Assembly (NCBI GenBank): GCA_963778385.1
Contig: CAVZUA010000041.1
Span: forward strand, 248,001-312,000
Reading direction: 5' to 3'
Origin: DATARH01 sp963778385
GTDB lineage: Bacteria; Pseudomonadota; Alphaproteobacteria; ATCC43930; CGMCC-115725
Length of the DNA stretch: 64,000 nt
In this document: in pieces, positions 17,625 to 25,387 of the stretch
How the letters are laid out: every line of letters begins with the position of its first letter
Position numbering within the stretch: the first letter of the stretch is position 1
The notes under the pieces: model-generated
Told to the model about the DNA's origin: nothing
Databases searched by the model: none
Seen by the model: only the letters and a program-made list of their open reading frames with translations
Position numbers and translations under genes: made by a program

Positions 17625-17641
17625 TTTAAGGCAGTTTTAAC
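17625..17641 (+). promoter_or_regulatory. Putative response-regulator box A
   Basis: TTTAAG-GCAGT-TTTAAC: two six-base direct repeats one helical turn apart, fitting the YTTAAK-N5-YTTAAK pattern known for PmrA/QseB-type regulators. It lies in the PepSY/regulator divergent spacer. Confidence 0.5.
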
Positions 17642-17680
17642 CGTCAGCCGGGCGATGCCATGGGACGGGCAGCGGTCGCC

Positions 17681-17697
17681 GCTAAAACTGCGTTAAA
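17681..17697 (-). promoter_or_regulatory. Putative response-regulator box B
   Basis: On the minus strand it reads TTTAAC-GCAGT-TTTAGC. The N5 spacer is identical to box A. It is 42 bases before the TTG start of the response regulator. Confidence 0.45.
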
Positions 17698-17738
17698 CTT
17701 GGTATGCGCTATCCCGCGCGGACCGCGGAGGAACGGCG

Positions 17739-18416
17739 TTGCGCTTGCTCATCATCGAGGACGAAGGCCGGCTGGCCGGGCTGATCAAGACGCAGCTCGG
17801 GGTTGCCGGCTTTGCGGTCGATATCGTCGACACCGTGGCCGAGGGCTCGGCGGCGCTGGAGCTGATCAATTACGACGCAGCCGTGCTCGACCTGGGCTTG
17901 CCCGATGGCGACGGGATGTCCTTGCTCCGGGCAGCCCGGCGCATGGGACGCGAAATTCCCATTCTGATTCTCACCGCGCGCGACGCGATCGAGGCCCGCG
18001 TCGCCGGCCTCAATGCCGGCGCCGACGATTATCTCACCAAGCCCTTCGCCATGGCCGAGCTGATCGCGCGCATCCAGGCCCTCCTGCGCCGGCCGGGCGG
18101 TGTTCTCGGCATCACGCTCGAAGCCGGTAATCTGCGGCTTGATACGGTAGGCCGCGAACTCGGCATCGATGACGCGCCGGTACGCCTTTCGCGGCAGGAG
18201 CTCGCAATCCTCGAGCAGATGATGCGCCGCCTCGGCCGCATCGTGCCCAAGGCGGTGCTTGAAGAAAAACTTTACGGGATCGACGAGGAGCCGGATTCGA
18301 ACACGATCCCGGTGCATGTGCATCATCTGCGCCGTCACTTGCAGGACGCCGGGGCCAGCCACGCGATCCACACGGTCCGCGGCGTCGGCTACATCCTCGC
18401 CGAACCGAAGCCGTGA
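17739..18416 (+). CDS. OmpR-family response regulator (QseB/PmrA/TctD-like)
   Basis: 225 residues. The receiver domain (1-115) has the acidic pair E7/D8, phospho-acceptor D51 (AAVLDLGLPDG) and the LTKPF lysine. The C-terminal winged-helix domain ends in SNTIPVHVHHLRRHL and HTVRGVGYIL, as in OmpR-type DNA-binding domains. Translation probably begins at TTG 17739, since GGAGG lies a few bases upstream and the receiver fold starts there. It overlaps the kinase start by four bases. Likely targets are the secreted PepSY/DUF1259 genes on both sides, because matching boxes precede them. Confidence 0.9.
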   Translation: MRLLIIEDEGRLAGLIKTQLGVAGFAVDIVDTVAEGSAALELINYDAAVLDLGLPDGDGMSLLRAARRMGREIPILILTARDAIEARVAGLNAGADDYLTKPFAMAELIARIQALLRRPGGVLGITLEAGNLRLDTVGRELGIDDAPVRLSRQELAILEQMMRRLGRIVPKAVLEEKLYGIDEEPDSNTIPVHVHHLRRHLQDAGASHAIHTVRGVGYILAEPKP

Positions 18417-19834
18417 CAGCACGCGCTCCATCGCTGCAGCGCCGGCTGACGATCGAGCTCGCGGCGCTGTTTCTCCTGGTGGGTGCGCTTGCCCTTGGGG
18501 CTCTCTGGTATAGCGCCTGGCTGACCGCCGGTTCACTTGCCGAACGCGATCTTGGCCTGCGCGCGGACGATATCGCGGCGCATGTCGTAAGTGATCCCTC
18601 CGGTACGCCCCAATTCACGCTGCCGGCCGCGCTTGCGCAATCCTACGCCGCCGAGCCGCAACGGGCGCTCTATGCGGTGCGCGACAAGGACGGCCGCCTA
18701 CTCGCGGCTTCAACCCCCGAGTTTGGCGCTGCCTCGCTGCGATGGCCGGCGGGTGATGCCGAACCGGTCTATTTTCAACTCAGCAAATTCGGCCCGCTCA
18801 ATCGGGATTATGCCGGTCTCAGCATCCGCCTCGACAGCGCGGGTGGACCCGCATCCGTTGCCGTCGCGGAAGTTTCCGGAGGTGACCAATTAGTACACGC
18901 GATTCTGCGTGAATCCGCGTCGGATGCAGTCTGGTACATCCCGGCCGTAGCCGCAGTGACCCTCCTGCTCGCGATCTATCGGGTACGCCGCAGCCTGCGG
19001 CCGCTGCGAGCCGCTTCCGAACGGGCCTTGGCGATTACACCGGAATCAATTTCGGTCCGGCTTCCCGAAGGTGGCGTGCCTTCGGAGGCCCTACCGCTTG
19101 TCACCGCCGTCAACCACGCACTCGATCGGCTGGAGCAGGGTTTTGCTACACAGCGGCGCTTTACGGCCAATGCGGCCCATGAGCTACGCACGCCGCTCGC
19201 CATCATCACCGCCCGCCTCGACGGCCTCGCGGGGAATGGCGAAGTCACCGCGTTACGCGACGAGGTGGCGCGGATGAACCGCCTCGTGGAGCAGCTTCTG
19301 TGCGTCGCTCGGCTCGACTCCCTCACGCTCGACGTCAGCGCGCCCGTCGATCTGCGCGGTATCGCCGAAGAGGTGACCGGTGCGATGGCCCACCATGCCC
19401 TCGCCGCGGGCCGCTCGATCGCGCTGACTGGTACCGAGGAGCCGGTCGTCATCCCGGGCAACGCCGCAGCCATTGCCGATGCGCTGCGCAACCTGGTCGA
19501 GAACGCGCTGACGCACTCGCCTGCAGGTACGGAAGTCGTCGTTCATGTGACTGCCGGCGCGACGGTCAGCGTCACCGATCATGGTCCCGGCGTTGTGCCC
19601 GAGCATTGCGCCCAGCTGTTCGACCGGTTTTGGCGTGGGCCCGGAGCGCGCGGCGAAGGCGCCGGACTTGGCCTTGCGATCGTCGCCGAGATAGTGAAGG
19701 CGCACGGAGCGAACATCGCGGTCGAGGCCGCTCCGCCACACGGCGCGCGGTTCGTTATTCGCTTCCGGCCGGGCGCCGCCGCTCAATCATCATCATCGTT
19801 GTCTTCCCACATACGCGTCACCGTGCCGGACTGA
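18413..19834 (+). CDS. Sensor histidine kinase (QseC/TctE-type)
   Basis: 473 residues: a first transmembrane helix (about 12-36), a periplasmic sensor domain (about 40-170), a second helix (about 172-190), then a HAMP-like linker. The dimerisation H-box FTANAAHELRTPLAI has the phospho-acceptor near H256. The ATPase domain carries NLVENALTHSP (N box), DHGPGVVPEH (G1) and GEGAGLGLAIV (G2). It starts with GTG inside the regulator stop (GTGA). Its last 52 bases overlap, on the opposite strand, the end of the PepSY-like gene at 19783. Confidence 0.9.
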   Translation: MTARAPSLQRRLTIELAALFLLVGALALGALWYSAWLTAGSLAERDLGLRADDIAAHVVSDPSGTPQFTLPAALAQSYAAEPQRALYAVRDKDGRLLAASTPEFGAASLRWPAGDAEPVYFQLSKFGPLNRDYAGLSIRLDSAGGPASVAVAEVSGGDQLVHAILRESASDAVWYIPAVAAVTLLLAIYRVRRSLRPLRAASERALAITPESISVRLPEGGVPSEALPLVTAVNHALDRLEQGFATQRRFTANAAHELRTPLAIITARLDGLAGNGEVTALRDEVARMNRLVEQLLCVARLDSLTLDVSAPVDLRGIAEEVTGAMAHHALAAGRSIALTGTEEPVVIPGNAAAIADALRNLVENALTHSPAGTEVVVHVTAGATVSVTDHGPGVVPEHCAQLFDRFWRGPGARGEGAGLGLAIVAEIVKAHGANIAVEAAPPHGARFVIRFRPGAAAQSSSSLSSHIRVTVPD

Positions 19835-20076
19835 ACGTCGACCGAAAGCTTCATACTGACCCCGTTCTTAGCGGCTAGCGTTTCGAGCGTGGTTCTCGGC
19901 GTCACGTAGATGTCGCTGAAGCCGGCTGCGGCGAGTCGCTCGCGAAGTTGTGGTTCGGTGATCGGCAACGGCCCGAGATCGAGCTGCAGGTCGCGCGGCC
20001 GGGCGACCGCGTAAAGCGACGTGGCGCCCACCATAAGGCCCAAAGCCACGGCCACGATGATCAAATTCTTCTGCAC
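19783..20076 (-). CDS. Small exported PepSY-like protein
   Basis: 97 residues with a signal peptide or anchor (MQKNLIIVAVALGLMVGATS), a PepSY-like domain (ITEPQLRERLAAAGFSDIYV, then MKLSVDVQSGTVTRMWED) and an acidic end (DNDDDD). It is paralogous in layout to the protein at 13987. The gene converges on the kinase and overlaps its 3' end by 52 bases. A YTTAAK-type box lies 83 bases before its ATG, tying it to the same regulator. Confidence 0.65.
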   Translation of the reverse strand: MQKNLIIVAVALGLMVGATSLYAVARPRDLQLDLGPLPITEPQLRERLAAAGFSDIYVTPRTTLETLAAKNGVSMKLSVDVQSGTVTRMWEDNDDDD

Positions 20077-20158
20077 GATACCTCTCCATCGAAGATCGCG
20101 GGTGCCGGGCCCTGGCGGGCAACGGGCACCCCGTCGACGGAGACTTTTTGGGCCGCCG

Positions 20159-20175
20159 TTTAAGGCTGTTTTAAA
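20159..20175 (+). promoter_or_regulatory. Putative response-regulator box C
   Basis: TTTAAG-GCTGT-TTTAAA, differing from box A at two positions in 17. It is upstream of the PepSY-like gene that ends at 19783 on the minus strand, so a third transcription unit appears under the same control. Confidence 0.5.
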
Positions 20176-20196
20176 CCTGAAAAGGCCGGCTTCCCT

Positions 20197-20383
20197 TTAG
20201 GGAAGCTTCTGAATGAAGAGATTGCGGAACTGCGTGCGCGACAGGAAATCATGCGCTTGCAAAGCGATATGGCCTGTTTGCTCGCGTGTGCTCTGATAGT
20301 CGTTCACGAGTTGCCCGTTGAGCGTGACCTGGATACGCGGGCCATTGGCCTCGATGATGAAGCGGTTCCAGCCGCCGATTGCA
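20197..20383 (-). pseudogene. C-terminal fragment of a DUF1080 domain
   Basis: Reading the minus strand gives WNRFIIEANGPRIQVTLNG, then QTGHIALQAHD and FRNLFIQKLP before a stop. This is the last third of a DUF1080 (3-keto-disaccharide hydrolase-like) domain. Nothing upstream of WNRF in this frame matches the domain, so the gene is cut near 20383. It is the first of four truncated pieces in this stretch. Confidence 0.7.
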
Positions 20384-20935
20384 ACTCATGCCGATCGTGC
20401 TGTGCAGATGCCCTTCGGCGCGCCGAAGGCGTTTGATGATGTCAGGGTGTCACACAAGCTCACGGGCGCGATCTACGACGAAATCCCGGAGCCGCACGGC
20501 TTCGAAGTCACAGTGATGCTGGAACGCGCGGGTCACGTCCAACGCTTCGAGACCCGGTTCACCGAGCATTGAACACGGCGGTCATCATTACCACGACGGC
20601 GAAGAATCGGAGGCTGAAGACGACCCGCTATACGCGCCGCTACGGGGCGAGGATGTTGCTCACGCGCCATCTCCACGTCCACCGGCACGGCAGAGCGATG
20701 CCACATGCGCATTGGCACGATCATGCCGTCGAGACATCATACCCCGTGACAGCTGACCTCGAACGCTCACCGCCGCTGCACGAGCACCAGCACAAGACCT
20801 CGGCGCGGACAGCACTATTGCTGATCTTGGGCTCGTCCCCGATGGTCGAGGGTATCCCCGCATTTTTCGCGGCTAGCCAGTATGGCGTCGGGCTCATCAT
20901 CGTCATGTCGCTGGTTTTCGCGATCAGCGAGCGGC
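20384..20935 (+). pseudogene. Broken NicO/UreH-like nickel-cobalt transporter remnant
   Basis: Two plus-strand segments in different frames. The first, about 20384-20570, reads KLTGAIYDEIPEPHGFEVTV and ends in RFETRFTEH; if the frame is shifted by one base at the stop it continues EHGGHHYHDGEESEAEDD, a metal-binding-like stretch. The second (about 20650-20930) reads HLHVHRHGRAMPHAHWHDH, a His-rich loop, then TSARTALLLILGSSPMVEG and a helix, typical of NicO/UreH-type Ni2+/Co2+ permeases. It ends abruptly at a GMC-oxidoreductase fragment. Family assignment of the second segment is good; that both belong to one gene is inferred. Confidence 0.5.
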
Positions 20936-21104
20936 CGGCGCTTTTGGCGAGACGGGCTCGGCACGACGCATCACGAGGCGGGAACTCTGTTCATGGGCGA
21001 GGCGGGCGCCTCGATCACCGACATCACCGGCAAATTCCACGGCACGGATAACGTTTATGTCGCCGAGCCGGCATTGTTTCCCGCGCTGGGCTCGGCGAAC
21101 CCCT
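20936..21104 (+). pseudogene. C-terminal fragment of a GMC oxidoreductase
   Basis: The frame reads RDGLGTTHHEAGTLFMGEAG, NVYVAEPALFPALGSANPS, the conserved GMC C-terminal motifs with the catalytic-site histidine and asparagine region. No FAD-binding domain precedes it and it is cut on both sides. The intact gene at the left edge of the window has the same motif order, so this may be a duplicate scrap. Confidence 0.7.
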
Positions 21105-21693
21105 CGCGTCATTTCGATGAGGTAGGGAGCGTCCATCTTGCCGTTATCGTATTCGGTGCCGGGCCGGCCTCCCCGGACTTTAGCCGCGATCTCACCGGTC
21201 AGCGGCTTCTGGCAGATCAGCATCACATTGCCGTTGCGGAGCCGGATGCCGTCGTGATTGTGATCAGGGTGCGTTACCTCCCAAAGGATGCGGCCGTCCC
21301 AGGTAATCTCAAGCGCCGAACCGCCCCGGTACGGCGCGCGGCCGACATGGCTCTCGTTGGGGATTTGCCCGTTGTAGCCCGACTGGCCGGGCGGATAGGG
21401 CATCTCCCAGGTGTGGACGACGTTCCCCTGCATATCGATCAGGTAGACCGTCTTGTTCTTGCTTGGCAGCGGGCTGAACAGGGTGAAGCCGGCAAAGGCG
21501 CGGTCGGGATCGTGGCCGCGCAACCCCACGCCACGCCGCTTCCCGTGACGGGTTCGATGCGTGCCGCGGATCGCGCCGCCGGCGATTGGCCGGCAGCGCT
21601 GCCCGACCCTCCTATCGCCGTGGCACTCGCAGTAACCAAGAAGAGGTTGCGGCGGGTGAATCCAGCTTTCGTCGTCGAGTCCCAAGCATCCAT
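21105..21693 (-). pseudogene. Arylsulfotransferase-like (ASST) gene, frameshifted and truncated
   Basis: From ATG 21693 a Tat-type leader is visible (FTRRNLFLVTASATA). Near 21530 the reading frame changes and the ASST-like propeller start appears: TVYLIDMQGNVVHTWEMPYP, GGSALEITWDGRILWEV and HDGIRLRNGNVMLIC. The similarity stops around 21105 at DAPYLIEMT, where the GMC fragment on the other strand begins; full-length enzymes are far longer. Relatives are periplasmic aryl-sulfate sulfotransferases. A 17-base stretch is tandemly duplicated just upstream of its start (about 21710-21745). Confidence 0.65.
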
Positions 21694-21812
21694 GGGATCT
21701 CTCCCTTATCAGGAAGTGATCAGCATCAGGAAGTGATCAGCCTTGGATGGTGGGGTGACCATCTCGAGGAGAGGCTGCTGGATCCCCCTGCCCTCATGGG
21801 CAGCTCGGAATG

Positions 21813-22835
21813 TTAGGGCGCTTGCTCATAGGTAGAGGTATCGAGCGGCACTGTCGCGCCGCCAATCGCGTGCCACGCGGTGATGCCGCCCGCGAGAGCC
21901 CGGGCGTCGTACCCTCGCCGGCGCAGTTCGGTTACAGCCGTGCCGCTGACCTGGAAGCCGCAAATGCAATAAACCGCGATCGGCCGGTCGCGCGGCAGTT
22001 CCTCGACCCATTGTCCGAGCGCGGCTGGGGCGTGCATCGTGGCACCGGCCAGCATGTCGGTGCGTCGCGGCAGGTCCCTCGGTTGACAGAGATCAAGCAG
22101 CACCGGGCGATGCTCAGCGGCGTCAAGCGCCACCTTTAACTCCTCGGCCGAAATCCGCGCCTCATCTTGCGGCGGCGCGCCATAGGGCAAGAAAAGCTCT
22201 TCTGCCGCTTCTTCACCTATTGCAAGGCGATAGCGTGCGCCGATCCGTTCCCAATTCAGGTTTGCCATGACCTGATCGACATAGGCCGCCGCCTTCGCGC
22301 CGAAATCGAGGTGGTAGGCGTGTTCGTACATATCGAGCGCGAGGATCGGCGTGCCACCGGGCAGCCCGTGCGTGTGATCGGCGGCCCATTGGTTGATGAG
22401 GCACCCAAGACGATCCGACCAGGTGAGAATGGTCCAGCCCGAGCCGCCGCCCTGCGCCTTGGCCATGGCGGTGAACTCCGCGCGCCACGCCGCGATGCTG
22501 CCGAAATCGCGCTCCAGAGCGCGTGCGAGGTCGTCGGGCGGTTCGGCCAGCCCTGTGGGCGGGTTGTCGCCGGAGCCGCCGAGCGCATCGAAATAGACCT
22601 CGTGGAGGATCACCGAGCCCGAAGCGATCAGCTCCTCTCGCTTGAGGCCGTTGATCTCGAAGACGGGTGCACGCTGCCAATCGAGTGCGGCGAGACGCGC
22701 GCGAATGGCATTCAGCCGCCGCAGCGCACCGCCGTAATTGTTCTCGTAATGGCTGACGAGCAGACGCTCGGACAGCCCATTCATCCATTGCGGCTTGAGC
22801 AGAAGCGGCCGGATCGCCACGGGAGAAAGAGACAT
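21813..22835 (-). CDS. Fe/Mn superoxide dismutase fused to a rhodanese domain (ChrC-like)
   Basis: 340 residues. Residues 1-205 are an Fe/Mn-SOD with all four metal ligands in place: H29 (LLVSHYENNY), H78 (SVILHEVYF), D168 and H172 (LALDMYEHAYH). Residues 225-335 are a rhodanese domain with the probable active-site cysteine C290 in VYCICGF. The SOD part removes superoxide formed during chromate reduction; the rhodanese handles sulfane sulfur. It follows a LamG-like gene by 18 bases and chrA, matching the SOD gene called chrC in chromate operons. The functional link is inferred from that family precedent. Confidence 0.88.
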   Translation of the reverse strand: MSLSPVAIRPLLLKPQWMNGLSERLLVSHYENNYGGALRRLNAIRARLAALDWQRAPVFEINGLKREELIASGSVILHEVYFDALGGSGDNPPTGLAEPPDDLARALERDFGSIAAWRAEFTAMAKAQGGGSGWTILTWSDRLGCLINQWAADHTHGLPGGTPILALDMYEHAYHLDFGAKAAAYVDQVMANLNWERIGARYRLAIGEEAAEELFLPYGAPPQDEARISAEELKVALDAAEHRPVLLDLCQPRDLPRRTDMLAGATMHAPAALGQWVEELPRDRPIAVYCICGFQVSGTAVTELRRRGYDARALAGGITAWHAIGGATVPLDTSTYEQAP

Positions 22836-22853
22836 CGGTTGAAATCCTTGCGC

Positions 22854-23504
22854 TTAGGGGAGTGGTCGGATCGAGATCGTGTCGAAATGGGTGACGCTGT
22901 CGGCCTTCGTCCGCAGCCCCACTTTGCCAGCGTCGGCGAAGGTCTTGTCGTGCGCTGTGAAGAGCGTCTTGCCGTCAAACCAGACGGTGAAAGCGTCGCC
23001 TTCAGCGCGCAGCCCAAGGGTGTGCCACTGATTGCCGGCGACCTTCGTATTGACGCCGTCGATTTGTTCGCGGCGGCCTTTCACGACCCGGTAGAACCGG
23101 ACATTGTCCTCGAGCGCGTTGGCCCGGACGACGTAATAGTCATCGTAGGTGCTGAGACGCACCGCGATGCCGCCTGCCTGATCGACTTTGCCGCCAACGG
23201 GCTTGAAGCGCAGCGTCACATCGACGTCGCGCGCCGAGACCGGTTTGTAGACCGCCAGCGGAAAGCGGTAATCGGTCGTATCCGTGCTCGTCTGGGCGAT
23301 GGCCGCGTGGCGCAGGGCGGTCGGGTCGGAAACGACCCGCCATTCCACGGGTCCGCCGCCGCCAGTGTGCCAAAAGGTAAAATCGCCCGGCTCCTGACCG
23401 GGCTGCATTACGGCGATGTCGACCTGGACTGCAGGTTCCTGAGCAGCAGACAAATTGGTCACGAGCAAACCTCCCAATAGCGCTAGGACACACGTGGCAT
23501 TCAC
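22854..23504 (-). CDS. Exported LamG/DUF1080-like protein in the chromate operon
   Basis: 216 residues, signal peptide at the N-terminus (CVLALLGGLLVTNLSAAQ), then a concanavalin-like fold: DYYVVRANALEDNVRFYRVV, WHTLGLRAEGDAFTVWFDG and a final HFDTISIRPL, as in DUF1080 and LamG-type domains. The start is GTG at 23504, sharing GTGA with the chrA stop, so it is translationally coupled to chrA. Its role in chromate handling is unknown; carbohydrate binding is the family theme. Confidence 0.7.
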   Translation of the reverse strand: MNATCVLALLGGLLVTNLSAAQEPAVQVDIAVMQPGQEPGDFTFWHTGGGGPVEWRVVSDPTALRHAAIAQTSTDTTDYRFPLAVYKPVSARDVDVTLRFKPVGGKVDQAGGIAVRLSTYDDYYVVRANALEDNVRFYRVVKGRREQIDGVNTKVAGNQWHTLGLRAEGDAFTVWFDGKTLFTAHDKTFADAGKVGLRTKADSVTHFDTISIRPLP

Positions 23505-24907
23505 GGGGTCACCACCCCGAGCAGGTAGAGAGCAATGCCGGCGGCGGAGCAGACGGCGAGGACCTGCATCGTGCCTGCCTTGAAACGAAAGATTGCGAAC
23601 ATCGCTGCAAACGACAGCGCGAGCGCCCACGGCTTGAGGCTGGTCAGCACCGGCATGTCGAAGACCAGGCCGTAGGCGCGTACCGGGACGGTATCGCCGA
23701 ACCAGGTATGCAGCGCGAACCAGATCGCGAGGTTGAGGATCACGCCGACAACGGCGGCTGTGATCCCGGCGAGCGCGCTGGTCAGCGGCTTGTTTTCGCG
23801 CAGCCGCTCGATGAACGGCGCACCAAGGCCGATCCACAAAAAGCACGGCACAAATGTGCACCAAGTCGCAAAGAGGCCACCCAGCGTGCCGGCGAGCATT
23901 GGCGGCAACATGCCCGGGTGCCGGTAGGCCGCGAGAAATCCGACAAACTGCACAACCATGATCAGCGGGCCCGGCGTGGTCTCGGCCATGCCGAGCCCGT
24001 CCAGCATCTCGCCCGGCTTGAGCCAGCCATAGACCTCGACCGCCTGCTGCGCCATGTAGGCGAGGACCGCGTAGGCGCCGCCAAAGGTGACCACCGCCAT
24101 CTTCGAGAAGAACGCGCCGATCGCGCTGAACGTGTGGTCCGGGCCCAGCGCGAAGACCACGGCGATCACCGGCACGAGCCACAGCGACAGCCACAGGGCG
24201 GAGACGCGCAGAGCGCGCTCGACGGTGGGGCGCGCGTGCTCGGGCAATTCCTCGCCGAGCAGGCTCTCGCCGTCGGCGACACTCTTTGCGCCGCCGCCGT
24301 GGCCGCCGCCGACCTGGAAGGCGGTAGAGCCCGCCCGCGCCCCGACAAAGCCGATGACGCCGGCGGCGAGCACGATCAGCGGAAACGGCACGCCGAGAAA
24401 GAAGATGCCGAGAAAGGCCAGCGCGGCGAGCACCAGCATCGCGCTGCTTTTGAGTGCCCGGCTGCCGACGCGGTGCACCGCTTGCAGGACAATCGCCAGC
24501 ACAGCGGCCTTGAGGCCGAAGAACAGCGCCGCGACCGCCGGCACGCTGCCGAATGCGGCGTAGACGTAACTCAAGGCCATGATCGAGACGATGCCGGGCA
24601 GGACGAAGAGGACTCCGGCAACAATCCCGCCCGGCCAGCGGTGCATCAGCCAGCCGATATATATCGCCAGCTGGTGCGCCTCAGGGCCGGGAAGCAACAT
24701 GCAGTAGCTCAAAGCATGCAGGAACCGCGGTTCACCGATCCATTTCTTCTCGTCGACGACGATCCGGTGCATGACGGCGATCTGCCCGGCCGGACCGCCG
24801 AAGCTGAGCGCGGCGACACGCAGCCACACGCGAAACGCCTCCCTGAGCGAAACGCCATGCGACGCCGGCTGCCGGGTGCCGGTATCCGCGACGGAGGCTT
24901 GTGTCAT
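23501..24907 (-). CDS. chrA: Chromate efflux transporter ChrA (two-domain)
   Basis: 468 residues and about 12 helices in two CHR domains. The first has LSFGGPAGQIAVMHR and LLPGPEAHQLAIYIGW. The second has VVTFGGAYAVLAYMAQQAV and TTPGPLIMVVQFVGF. It expels chromate across the inner membrane. It leads an operon with the LamG-like protein and SOD-rhodanese fusion. No chrB or chrF regulator gene was seen here; a perfect inverted repeat about 100 bases upstream may be an operator. Confidence 0.92.
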   Translation of the reverse strand: MTQASVADTGTRQPASHGVSLREAFRVWLRVAALSFGGPAGQIAVMHRIVVDEKKWIGEPRFLHALSYCMLLPGPEAHQLAIYIGWLMHRWPGGIVAGVLFVLPGIVSIMALSYVYAAFGSVPAVAALFFGLKAAVLAIVLQAVHRVGSRALKSSAMLVLAALAFLGIFFLGVPFPLIVLAAGVIGFVGARAGSTAFQVGGGHGGGAKSVADGESLLGEELPEHARPTVERALRVSALWLSLWLVPVIAVVFALGPDHTFSAIGAFFSKMAVVTFGGAYAVLAYMAQQAVEVYGWLKPGEMLDGLGMAETTPGPLIMVVQFVGFLAAYRHPGMLPPMLAGTLGGLFATWCTFVPCFLWIGLGAPFIERLRENKPLTSALAGITAAVVGVILNLAIWFALHTWFGDTVPVRAYGLVFDMPVLTSLKPWALALSFAAMFAIFRFKAGTMQVLAVCSAAGIALYLLGVVTP

Positions 24908-25006
24908 AGTTCATGTACCTTTTCCGGCGACAGTGATCGCGGGTATCCGCGCCGCGCAGGCACACAATCGCCGGGCATGTCACAGACCAAGTACGCGCTC
25001 GGCACG

Positions 25007-25021
25007 CGCCAATGATTGGCG
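25007..25021. promoter_or_regulatory. Perfect inverted repeat, candidate operator of the chrA operon
   Basis: CGCCAAT-G-ATTGGCG: 7-bp arms around a single base, 100 bases before the chrA ATG. Size and position fit a dimeric repressor site, but the regulator is not in view. Confidence 0.4.
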
Positions 25022-25115
25022 GGCGCGTTCGGCCCGCTATCCAGCCTCGTTGGCTCTTGTGGGAAAACTGATCTCGCTCCAGCCACGCGCGCACCCCTCG
25101 CATCAGCGAAGTTGC

Positions 25116-25162
25116 GCAGAGCTTGGACGGGAGCCGCCTGAAGGGGAGCCTGCAAATCCCCG
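25116..25162 (+). repeat. Dispersed hairpin repeat, copy 4
   Basis: Head GCAGAGCTTGGACG, then hairpin arms GGGGA (25143-25147) and TCCCC (25157-25161), loop containing CCTGC. This is the only copy outside the first 12 kb; it lies in the chrA upstream spacer. Confidence 0.6.
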
Positions 25163-25387
25163 AGGCGATAACGACTAGCCGATCGTCACGGGGTTCGCAA
25201 GACGGGTTATTGCGCGAGCGGCGTCTCGCCGCTGAAACCAAACGTCGTAGCCGCGCCGCAACGGACGGCCCGCGTGGATCGTCGCTACGGGGATGGCGGG
25301 TCCCGCACCAGGTCGGGGTGCAAGACCGGCCGGTAACCGGCCCGGATCGCGAGCAAGGTGGGGGGTGGGGTCAACAATCCGTCGGGG

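Larger units (their letters stand above)
24908..25387. other. Intergenic region upstream of chrA
   Basis: A spacer of 480 bases with no convincing gene. It holds the inverted repeat at 25007 and the hairpin repeat copy at 25116. The remainder shows no recognised signal; the frames present are arginine-rich and lack ribosome sites. Confidence 0.5.

Noticed and set aside
20197..21693. Insertion sequence as the cause of the scrapyard
   Set aside because: No transposase or terminal inverted repeats were seen at the joints.
22854..24194. A single long minus-strand frame spanning the LamG-like gene and part of chrA
   Set aside because: Its first two thirds are in a frame shifted from the well-supported chrA; the real start is GTG 23504.
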